Assembly (NCBI RefSeq): GCF_000514815.1
Contig: NZ_AZWQ01000009.1
Location: 162,299-226,298 of the forward strand
Source: Salinispora fenicalii
Lineage (GTDB): Bacteria; Actinomycetota; Actinomycetes; Mycobacteriales; Micromonosporaceae
Direction: 5' to 3'
DNA: 64,000 bases
In this document: piece by piece, positions 35,010 through 42,145 of the stretch
Layout: each line of letters begins with the position of its first letter
Numbering within the stretch: position 1 is the stretch's first letter
The notes under the pieces: generated by a model
The model's input: the letters and a program-made list of their open reading frames with translations, nothing else
Told to the model about the DNA's origin: nothing
Databases searched by the model: none
Made by a program: the position numbers and the translations under genes

Positions 35010-35825
35010 GTGAGCCAGCGGGTGCGGATCGTGCGGGGGCGGGAGTGGGCTCGTCCGGTCCGTCCAGTTCGCCGCGAGGTACTTGAGGCCACCCCCGGCC
35101 TGGATGAGGGCCGACCGCCGCTGTTGTTCGTTCCTGGCTTCGGTCACGGCGCCTGGGCGTTCGCCGAGCATTGGTTGGGGCACGCTGTCGAGCGCGGGTT
35201 CTCTGGGTACGCGCTGAGTCTGCGGGGGCAGTCTGGCAGTGGACCGGCGCCGGAGGCCACGCTGCGGGCGTACGCCCACGATGTGGTGCAGGCGGCCGCG
35301 AGCCTGCCCCGCCAGACGGTGCTGGTGGGGCATGGGGCCGGGGCGTTGGTGGTGGCGCACGCCCTAGCCCGCTACCCGGCCCGCGCCGCCGTGTTGGTGG
35401 CACCGGTCTTGGGCGGTTGGGCAACGGCGTTGACGGCGCTGCGCCATAACCCCCTGGGTACGCTGCCCGCGCTCGTTGGCGGTCGGCTGCGGTGCAACCG
35501 CGCCCAGTTGTTCGGTCGGGAACTGCCCCGGGATGAGGCGCGACGGCACCTGTCCCGGCTGGGCCGCCCCACCCGGCGCGCCCAGTGGCAGCTGCTGTTC
35601 GGGCGGGAGCCCGAGCCGGCTGTGGGCGACCCACCGGTGTTGGTGCTCGGCAGCCCGGACGACCGGGTCGTGCCGCGCTCGGCGCTCACCCGGGCTGCCC
35701 GCCGGTACGCCTCGGCCCCGCTGCTCTTCCCCGGCATGGGCCATGACCTGATGCTGGACGCCGGGTGGCGGGAACCGATCGACGCGATCCTTGACTGGTT
35801 GGAGAAGGAGTCGTCCGGCGGTTGA
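35010..35825 (+). CDS. Alpha/beta-hydrolase fold protein without the usual nucleophile
   Basis: 271 residues with the canonical fold: LLFVPGFGHGAWAF oxyanion region (about 38), acid strand VLVLGSPDDRVVP (about 212) and a late His in GMGHDLMLD. The nucleophile elbow reads LVGHGAGALV: the residue expected to be Ser (position 109) is Gly. Hydrolysis by the standard triad is therefore not possible. GTG at 35010 lacks a clean ribosome site and is 7 nt downstream of a repeat. The neighbouring FMO may act with it, but that is inference. Confidence 0.78.
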   Translation: MSQRVRIVRGREWARPVRPVRREVLEATPGLDEGRPPLLFVPGFGHGAWAFAEHWLGHAVERGFSGYALSLRGQSGSGPAPEATLRAYAHDVVQAAASLPRQTVLVGHGAGALVVAHALARYPARAAVLVAPVLGGWATALTALRHNPLGTLPALVGGRLRCNRAQLFGRELPRDEARRHLSRLGRPTRRAQWQLLFGREPEPAVGDPPVLVLGSPDDRVVPRSALTRAARRYASAPLLFPGMGHDLMLDAGWREPIDAILDWLEKESSGG

Positions 35826-35840
35826 GCCCGGGTGGGTCGG

Positions 35841-37259
35841 TCAGCGGGTCGTACCGAGTCGGCTGAGCAGGGCGCTGTCCTGGTCAAGAGCGGCCAGGTA
35901 GGAGCGAGCCCAGGTGTGGATGTCGTGCTGACGCAGGTACGTCCGCATCGCCTGCATCCGCTCGCGGACCTGCTCCGGTTGGGCCCGTAGCGCCGCGAGT
36001 AGGCCCTGCTTGAGGCCTTCCAGGTCGTGCGGGTTCACCAGGTACGCCTGGGGTAGCTCGGCCGCGGCGCCGGCGAACTCACTGAGCAGCAGCGCACCGG
36101 TGTCGTCTACCCGGGCGGCCACGTACTCTTTGGCGACCAGGTTCATGCCGTCCCGGAGCGGGGTTACCGCCATCACATCCGCGATCCGGTAGAGCGCGGC
36201 CAACTCGGCGCGGTCGAAGGGGCGGGTCAGGTAGTGGATGGCCGGCTCGCCGACGCGGCCGAACTCGCCGTTGATCCGGCCGACCTCGCGCTCCACCCGT
36301 TTGCGGAGGATCTGGTACTGCCCCACCCGTTCGCGGCTGGGCACCGCCACCTGAACCAGGACGGTGTCCCGTACTTTGACGTGCCCGTCGGCGATCAGTT
36401 CGCTGTACGCCTTCAGCCGCTGCTCGATGCCTTTGGTGTAGTCCATCCGGTCGACGCTGAGGATCACCTGCTCCGGGCTGCCCAGGTCACGGCGGAGCCG
36501 GCTGGCGCGGTCGGCGACGTCGGGCCGGTCGGCCAGGGCGGCCATCTCGGCGGTGTCGATGGAGACCGGGAACGAACCGATCCGTACGATCCGGCCGTCA
36601 ACGGCGATTCGGTGGTCGGTGGCCGGCAGCCCGAGTACCCGGTCGGCGAGCTGGGCGAAGTTGTGTGCCGCCTGGGCCCGCTGGAAGCCGACGAGGTCGG
36701 CGCCGAGCATTCCCCGCAGCAGCTCGGCTCGTCGGGGGAGTTGCATGAACAGCTCCGGCGGCGGGAACGCCACGTGGAGGAAGAAGCCGATTCGCAGGTC
36801 CGGACGGAGCGCCCGGAGGAGGCCGGGCACGAGTTGTAGGTGGTAGTCCTGCACCCAGACCACGGCGCCGGGCTCGGCCACCTCGGCGGCGGCCGCCGCG
36901 AACCGTTGATTGACTCGCTGGTACGCCTCCCACCAACGGCGGTGGTGCTCCGGCTGTTCGACGGCGTCGTGGTAAAGCGGCCAGAGCGTGGCGTTGGCGA
37001 AGCCCTCGTAGTGGTCGCGCAGGTCGTCCGCGGTGAGCGGCACCGTGTGCATCCGGACACCGTCAACGTCGGGCAGCACCGGTGCCGGCCCGGTGCCACC
37101 CGCCCATCCCACCCAGGTGGCGGGTGTCTGCCGTAGCGGGGAGTGCAGGGCGCTCACTAGGCCGCCGGGGCGGCGGCGCCATTCGCAGGCACCGTCGGGC
37201 GCCGCATTGTCGTCGATAGGGAGGCGGTTAGCGACCACCACCAGGGAACTCTGTCGCAC
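35841..37259 (-). CDS. otsA: Trehalose-6-phosphate synthase
   Basis: GT20 enzyme of 472 residues making trehalose-6-phosphate from UDP- (or GDP-) glucose and glucose-6-phosphate. VVVANRLPI at the N terminus, WVGWAGG, VWVQDYHLQLVPGLLR, FFLHVAFPP and, near the end, TPLRDGMNLVAKEYVA are family hallmarks. No trehalose-6-phosphate phosphatase (otsB) gene is present nearby. GTG at 37259. Convergent with the hydrolase gene, 15 nt apart. Confidence 0.94.
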   Translation of the reverse strand: MRQSSLVVVANRLPIDDNAAPDGACEWRRRPGGLVSALHSPLRQTPATWVGWAGGTGPAPVLPDVDGVRMHTVPLTADDLRDHYEGFANATLWPLYHDAVEQPEHHRRWWEAYQRVNQRFAAAAAEVAEPGAVVWVQDYHLQLVPGLLRALRPDLRIGFFLHVAFPPPELFMQLPRRAELLRGMLGADLVGFQRAQAAHNFAQLADRVLGLPATDHRIAVDGRIVRIGSFPVSIDTAEMAALADRPDVADRASRLRRDLGSPEQVILSVDRMDYTKGIEQRLKAYSELIADGHVKVRDTVLVQVAVPSRERVGQYQILRKRVEREVGRINGEFGRVGEPAIHYLTRPFDRAELAALYRIADVMAVTPLRDGMNLVAKEYVAARVDDTGALLLSEFAGAAAELPQAYLVNPHDLEGLKQGLLAALRAQPEQVRERMQAMRTYLRQHDIHTWARSYLAALDQDSALLSRLGTTR

Positions 37260-37340
37260 CTCGAGCGTTTCCGATCTGCCGGAGACCGCCGCAACAGGGG
37301 GGTAGGGCCGGCAGCCGGCGGAGGGGGAATGACGGACAGC

Positions 37341-37370
37341 AGTATTCCTACTAACCGTAAGTTACACCAA
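37341..37370 (-). promoter_or_regulatory. Candidate otsA promoter
   Basis: On the minus strand TTGGTG (37370-37365) and AATACT (37346-37341) are 18 nt apart, about 80 nt before the otsA start, in an AT-richer patch with two GTTAC direct repeats. Confidence 0.3.
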
Positions 37371-37492
37371 TGTTACGCCGTAGCTTCGGGGTGGGTGTCC
37401 GGGTGGTCCGAAACCGGTGGGCGGGCGGTGGTGGGGCGTGCCCACCGGGGTGGGGGTGCCTGCGTGATCGGGGCCAGGAAGCCCAGCTCAGA

Positions 37493-38296
37493 TCAGACGA
37501 CGGCGCCGTCGTCCGGGTCGTGTTCGTCTCGGTCACCGGGGCGGAGCCGGCAGACCAGGGTGACGAAGCCGGCGAGGATGCTGGTGAAGCCGAGCAGGGT
37601 GACAATTCCCGGGTCTACCGGGAGTAGCGGCGGGTAGAGGAAGAGCAGGAAGCCGACCACGATGGCCAGAGTGCCGAGCGCGGCGTACTTGGAGATGCGG
37701 GGTAGCGGTGGGGGCGGGGGTGGCGTGTACCGCTCCGCCTCCTCCTCCTCGTCGTCGGGTAGGTCCGCGCCGAAGGTGTCCAACCCGTCGAGGAGCGATG
37801 GCTCCTCCTCCCGTCCTTGGCTGATGGAGACGCCGGAGACGTCCCCTGCGTAGGGCAGCCGCCGCGTCTCGGTGGTGGCCCGACCGGCCCGGTCGTCGTC
37901 CACGTCCTCTGCGACGGGCCACCGATTGTCACGACCGCTGGCAGAGGTGGTGTGGAACCCGGCGACTATCCGTGCCCATTCGGCCTCGATGTCGGGTTCA
38001 TTGTCCCGGGTCCGGTCGGTGGCGCCTTCGTCGGCGAGTTGGGTCAGGTAGTCGCGAGCGGTTCGCAGGTGGGAGCGGTCCACGTACAGCCGGTCGATTG
38101 GCCGGGGCGGGACAGTGGTTGTACGGGTGACCGGGTTGAGGTCGGCCGAGGGTTGTAGATATGCGGCGATGCCGCCGGCGGCGAGCACGTCAAGAAGATG
38201 CTCCCCGACTCGGGGATCCACATCCCCGGCGATCGCGTATTCGCTTGCGTCGATTCCGTTGTCCCGCCGTCCCCGGCGGGCCCCACCCGCTGACAC
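37493..38296 (-). CDS. Hypothetical protein with C-terminal membrane hairpin
   Basis: 267 residues. The first 75 form a small alpha/beta unit (GEHLLDVLAAGGIAAYLQP) typical of uncharacterised actinobacterial proteins. The middle is acidic and Asp/Glu-rich, then poly-Pro, and two closely spaced helices (about 203-220 and 226-247) end the protein. GTG start at 38296. Function unknown; the disposition suggests a cytoplasmic domain tethered to the membrane. Confidence 0.7.
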   Translation of the reverse strand: MSAGGARRGRRDNGIDASEYAIAGDVDPRVGEHLLDVLAAGGIAAYLQPSADLNPVTRTTTVPPRPIDRLYVDRSHLRTARDYLTQLADEGATDRTRDNEPDIEAEWARIVAGFHTTSASGRDNRWPVAEDVDDDRAGRATTETRRLPYAGDVSGVSISQGREEEPSLLDGLDTFGADLPDDEEEEAERYTPPPPPPLPRISKYAALGTLAIVVGFLLFLYPPLLPVDPGIVTLLGFTSILAGFVTLVCRLRPGDRDEHDPDDGAVV

Positions 38297-38489
38297 CGGA
38301 CAACCTCCTCATTGCGCGCCTGGGGTGCGCTCCCGAAGCCCTCTCGGCGTTTGTGTCCGCCGTGCCTTGAATCGTGACACGCCGGGGACCGGTTGCGGGA
38401 GTGCGTTCGGTCGCGTCTTGCGATCGGAGTGGTCGCCGGGCGAGCCGGCCGGGGTCGTTTGCCCGCCCCGGCTCCGATCGTACGTGCCG

Positions 38490-39182
38490 TCAGCGCTCGC
38501 TCATACCGGCGCGGCGGCGTAGCGACGCCACGTCGGTCACCACGATCCGGCGACCCTCGGTGCGTAGCCAGCCCCGGCTGGCGAAGGAGCCGATCGCCTG
38601 GTTGACGCTCTGCCGGGAGCCGCCGGCCATCTCGGCGAGCTGGCTCTGGTTGAGCTCAATGGTGATCATCGGGGCTTGGCTTTCACCGGCCAGGCGGACC
38701 AGCGTCTTGGCCACCCTTCCGGGCAGATCGAGGAAGACGTGGTCGGCGTTCTGCTCGGTCAGCCGGCGGATCAGGCTGCCGAGGGAACGCATCACCGCGT
38801 CGAGGATGCGCGGGTTTGAGTGCACCAACTCCATGAAGGCGCCCCGGGACAGGGCGAGGGCCGCGCAGTCCTCGATCGCCTCGGCGGACGCCGATCGGGT
38901 GGAGGCGTCGAGCAATGAGACCTCGCCCAGCACCTCCGGTGGCCGGATCACCGACAGCACTGCCCGCTCACCGGTCGGAGCTGTGCGAAAGACGGCCACC
39001 GCGCCGCGGCGGAGCACAATCAGGGACTCGCCCGGGTCGTTCTCTACGAAGAGTAGTTGCCCCTTGCGGTAGGTGCGTGGCACCGCCGCTGCGATTACCC
39101 GTTGCCGGGCTTCTGGCTCGAGACCGGCGAACATTTCGACGCCCGTGAGCGCATCACCCGGCTCCGGTAGGCGCACCTCCAC
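38490..39182 (-). CDS. Crp/Fnr-family transcriptional regulator
   Basis: 230 residues: cyclic-nucleotide-binding fold (about 15-125; GQLLFVENDPGESLIVLRRGAV, GEVSLLDASTRSASA) and a winged helix (about 165-220; LNQSQLAEMAGGSRQSVNQAIGSFASRGWL). The phosphate-binding cassette is similar to cAMP-binding Crp proteins (Glu in GEVSLL, Arg in STRSA). No Cys pair for Fe-S sensing. GTG at 39182 with GGGGAGGGG upstream. Its own control may use the palindrome at 39200. Confidence 0.9.
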   Translation of the reverse strand: MEVRLPEPGDALTGVEMFAGLEPEARQRVIAAAVPRTYRKGQLLFVENDPGESLIVLRRGAVAVFRTAPTGERAVLSVIRPPEVLGEVSLLDASTRSASAEAIEDCAALALSRGAFMELVHSNPRILDAVMRSLGSLIRRLTEQNADHVFLDLPGRVAKTLVRLAGESQAPMITIELNQSQLAEMAGGSRQSVNQAIGSFASRGWLRTEGRRIVVTDVASLRRRAGMSER

Positions 39183-39199
39183 GGCCCAACCCCTCCCCG

Positions 39200-39215
39200 G
39201 TCAAGGACCCTTGAC
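39200..39215. promoter_or_regulatory. Perfect palindrome upstream of the Crp-family gene
   Basis: GTCAAGGACCCTTGAC (7-bp arms, 2-nt centre) lies 18 nt before the GTG of the regulator. It differs from the classical TGTGA-N6-TCACA Crp site; operator use is speculative. Confidence 0.3.
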
Positions 39216-39441
39216 TCGCGTACCGGGTAAACCTGACAGGGACTGCCAAGGTGCTCCGACGCCTCCGGTAGCGGTACACATCAGATCATGACGGCCTGGT
39301 CGCTTGCTGTACACCCCTCAATTCGTTTGCGTGACCTTCGAGACCTATCCGAGACCAGTTCTGACCTGCGAGGACGCGGAGCGCTCCGGCCGGCGGCACC
39401 CACCCGGCCCGGCCGTGGCGGCGTACGTCAGGATGGCGGTG

Positions 39442-39948
39442 ATGGTTTATCGCTACTTCTATGACTGCGAGTTCATCGAGGACGGCCGCACCATCGACCT
39501 CGTGTCGATCGGCATCGTCGATGAGTACGGCCGTGACTTCTACGCCGTCTCCACTGAGTTCGACGGCTCCCGGGCGGTGCCCTGGGTGCGTCGTAATGTG
39601 CTGAGTCAGTTGCCGTCGCCGGCGGATCGGGCTTGGCGGTCCCGCACGCGGATCCGGGACGAGCTGGAGGAGTTCCTGTTGGAGCCGGTCCGGGACCGTC
39701 CCGGCGAGCAGCTGGAGCTGTGGGCGTGGTACGCGGCGTACGACCACGTGTCATTGGCGCAGCTGTGGGGGGCGATGACGGCGTTGCCTCGTCAGATCCC
39801 GCGCTTCACCAAGGATCTGCGCCAGCTCTGGGACGACCGGGGCCGCCCGACGCTGCCGGACGCGGACGCAGCTCGGCATGACGCGCTGGTGGACGCGCGA
39901 CACAACCTGGCTCGGTGGCAGGCCATGACAGGATCGGGCCGACGTTGA
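39442..39948 (+). CDS. 3'-5' exoribonuclease RNase AS
   Basis: 168-residue DEDDh exonuclease. Catalytic acids are in YFYDCEFIEDG (D, E), AAYDHVSLAQLWG (D) and HDALVDARHNL (H, D). The whole protein matches M. tuberculosis Rv2179c, shown to trim adenylate-rich RNA. The frame is open from 39304; ATG at 39442 is preferred because Rv2179c also begins right before RYFYD, though ATG 39433 would fit too. It stands alone ahead of a terminator and pfkA. Confidence 0.9.
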   Translation: MVYRYFYDCEFIEDGRTIDLVSIGIVDEYGRDFYAVSTEFDGSRAVPWVRRNVLSQLPSPADRAWRSRTRIRDELEEFLLEPVRDRPGEQLELWAWYAAYDHVSLAQLWGAMTALPRQIPRFTKDLRQLWDDRGRPTLPDADAARHDALVDARHNLARWQAMTGSGRR

Positions 39949-39966
39949 TCAGATATCGCTCGGGGG

Positions 39967-39988
39967 CTGGCTACCGCTTGGTAGCCAG
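39967..39988 (+). terminator. Terminator after the RNase AS gene
   Basis: Perfect 9-bp stem CTGGCTACC / GGTAGCCAG with tetraloop GCTT, 18 nt beyond the stop. Confidence 0.65.
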
Positions 39989-40135
39989 GGGCGCGGTGTC
40001 AGCGCATACCGGACGGGACTACAGTTCGCAATGACGGCCCGCCCCGGGCCGGCAATGGCGCCGATGGTCTGTTTCGACACATATCCTGGGGCTTAACCGG
40101 GCTTTACCCAATGTTCCCAGGAGGATGAGCAGATC

Positions 40136-41164
40136 ATGCGTATCGGCGTGCTCACCGGCGGCGGCGACTGCCCCGGTCTCAACGCGGTCATCCGGGCGGT
40201 GGTTCGGAAGGGCGTGGCCAACTACGGTCACGAGTTCGTGGGCTTCCAGGATGGCTGGAAGGGCCCGCTCGAGGGTCTTTCTCGCCCGTTGGGAATCGCG
40301 GAGGTGCGGGGCATCCTGCCGCGTGGCGGTACCATCCTGGGCTCCTCCCGGACCAACCCGTTCAAGATTGAGAACGGCGTTGAGCGGATCAAGGAGAACC
40401 TCGCCACGCAGGGCGTTGACGCGCTGATCGCGATCGGCGGCGAGGACACCCTTGGTGTCGCCACCAAGCTGCACGAACTCGGCGTCAACGTCATCGGCGT
40501 ACCGAAGACGATCGACAACGACCTGGGCGCCACCGACTACACCTTCGGCTTTGACACCGCGGTCAACATCGCGATGGAGGCTATCGACCGGCTGCACACC
40601 ACCGCCGAGAGCCACCACCGCACCCTGGTGGTTGAGGTGATGGGTCGGCACGCTGGCTGGATCGCCCTGCACGCCGGTCTCGCCGGTGGCGCCAACGTGA
40701 TCCTGCTGCCGGAGCGGCAGTTCGACGTGAACCAGGTCGCCGGCTACGTCGAGAAGCGTTTCCAGCACCAGTACGCCCCGATCGTCGTGGTCGCCGAGGG
40801 CGCCCACCCGCTCGAGGGGCAGATGGTCCTGCACAACCAGGAGCTGGACGCCTTCGGCCACGTCCGCCTCGGTGGCGTCGGCCAGTGGCTTGCCGAGCAG
40901 CTTGAAGCCAAGACCGGCAAGGAAGCCCGTACCGTCGTGCTCGGCCACATCCAGCGCGGGGGCACACCGACCGCCTTTGACCGGGTGCTCGCCACCCGGC
41001 TCGGTCTCCAGGCGATCGACGCCGTGCACGAGGGCGACTGGGGCAAGATGGTCGCGATGCAGAGCACGGACATCGTTCGCGTGCCGCTGGCCGAGGCCAC
41101 CCGTGAGCTGAAGACCGTGCCGCTGGAGCGGTACGCCGAGGCCGAGGTCTTCTTCGGTAGCTGA
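40136..41164 (+). CDS. 6-phosphofructokinase with PPi-type residues
   Basis: 342 residues of the PfkA fold. Nucleotide/phosphate loop GVLTGGGDCPGLN, then AIGGEDTLGVATKL and VIGVPKTIDNDLG, EVMGRHAGWIA and GHIQRGGTPTAFDRVLATRLG. In ATP-using E. coli PfkA the corresponding residues are GGDGS and PGTIDND; here Gly104 is Asp and Gly124 is Lys, the pair known from pyrophosphate-dependent actinobacterial enzymes such as that of Amycolatopsis methanolica. A reversible PPi-PFK is therefore more likely than an ATP enzyme. Strong CAGGAGG site. Terminator follows. Confidence 0.9.
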   Translation: MRIGVLTGGGDCPGLNAVIRAVVRKGVANYGHEFVGFQDGWKGPLEGLSRPLGIAEVRGILPRGGTILGSSRTNPFKIENGVERIKENLATQGVDALIAIGGEDTLGVATKLHELGVNVIGVPKTIDNDLGATDYTFGFDTAVNIAMEAIDRLHTTAESHHRTLVVEVMGRHAGWIALHAGLAGGANVILLPERQFDVNQVAGYVEKRFQHQYAPIVVVAEGAHPLEGQMVLHNQELDAFGHVRLGGVGQWLAEQLEAKTGKEARTVVLGHIQRGGTPTAFDRVLATRLGLQAIDAVHEGDWGKMVAMQSTDIVRVPLAEATRELKTVPLERYAEAEVFFGS

Positions 41165-41172
41165 TCGTTGCA

Positions 41173-41208
41173 CCGGTGCGCGGCGGGCCTCGGCCCGCCG
41201 CGCACCGG
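41173..41208 (+). terminator. Terminator after pfk
   Basis: Perfect 17-bp inverted repeat (CCGGTGCGCGGCGGGCC and complement) around a TC centre, 9 nt after the stop. Confidence 0.8.
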
Positions 41209-41232
41209 CCTACGCTGGAAGAGGTACGGCCG

Positions 41233-42051
41233 ATGGCGGATACCGTGCACCCGGTCGCGGTCATTGGGGCTGGCAAGATCGGCGAGCTGGTCCTCTCTGG
41301 CCTGCTGCGCTCGGGCTGGCCGGCAGAGCGGCTGTTGGCCACCACCCGGGGGCAGGCGCGAGCCGAGGAGTTGGCCCTCCGCTACGGCGTACGGGTGGTC
41401 GATAACCACACGGCGGTGGCCGAGGCCGAGGTGCTCGCGATCGCGGTCAAGCCGCAGGACGCGGCTGCGCTGTTGGACGAGATCGGCCCGAAGATTCCGG
41501 CCGATAAGCTGGTCGTCTCGCTCTGTGCCGGTCTGCCCACCAGCTTCTTCAGTCGGCGGTTGGCCGCAGGTACCCCGGTGGTGCGGGTAATGACCAACAC
41601 TCCGGCTCTGGTTGACGAGGCGATGTCGGCGATCTCCGCCGGGGAGCACGCCACCGGCGCGCACCTGGCCCTGGCCGAGGAGATGTTCTCCCCGCTCGGC
41701 CGGACCCTGCAGGTCCCCGAGTCGCAGCAGGACGCGGTGACCGCATTGTCGGGTTCCGGGCCGGCGTACTTTTACTTGCTGGTGGAAGCGATGGTCGACG
41801 CGGGCATCCTGCTTGGCCTGCCTCGGCAGGTCGCCCACGAGTTGATCGTGCAGACCGCGATCGGGTCGGCGGTCATGCTGCGCGACTCCGGCGAGCACCC
41901 AGTAAAGCTGCGGGAGGCGGTCACCTCGCCCGCCGGTACCACCATCTCCGCCGTCCGTGAGTTGGAGAAGCACGGGGTGCGAGCGGCGCTGTTGGCCGCC
42001 TTGGAGGCGGCCCGGGACCGGGCCGGGGAACTGGCCGCCCAAGCCGACTGA
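41233..42051 (+). CDS. proC: Pyrroline-5-carboxylate reductase
   Basis: 272-residue NADPH enzyme, last step of proline synthesis. Rossmann motif VIGAGKIGELVLSGLL at residue 9, MTNTPALVDEAMSAI in mid-protein, and the C-terminal dimer/active-site region TALSGSGPAYFYLLVEAMVDAG plus VTSPAGTTISAVRELE. ATG at 41233 has a GGAAGAGG site; homology does not extend to the open frame upstream. It is monocistronic between two terminators. Confidence 0.95.
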   Translation: MADTVHPVAVIGAGKIGELVLSGLLRSGWPAERLLATTRGQARAEELALRYGVRVVDNHTAVAEAEVLAIAVKPQDAAALLDEIGPKIPADKLVVSLCAGLPTSFFSRRLAAGTPVVRVMTNTPALVDEAMSAISAGEHATGAHLALAEEMFSPLGRTLQVPESQQDAVTALSGSGPAYFYLLVEAMVDAGILLGLPRQVAHELIVQTAIGSAVMLRDSGEHPVKLREAVTSPAGTTISAVRELEKHGVRAALLAALEAARDRAGELAAQAD

Positions 42052-42075
42052 GCGGCAACGGCCGTCGAGGCGAGA

Positions 42076-42104
42076 CCGGCCCCGAGGGGAACCCTCGGGG
42101 CCGG
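42076..42104. terminator. Terminator between proC and the GH92 gene
   Basis: 13-bp perfect stem CCGGCCCCGAGGG / CCCTCGGGGCCGG with 3-nt loop; a second GGCCGGCC inverted pair follows at 42111-42140. Serves convergent genes. Confidence 0.7.
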
Positions 42105-42145
42105 CAGTGGGGCCGGCCACCTGTCAGCGGCCGGCCCCCGAATCG

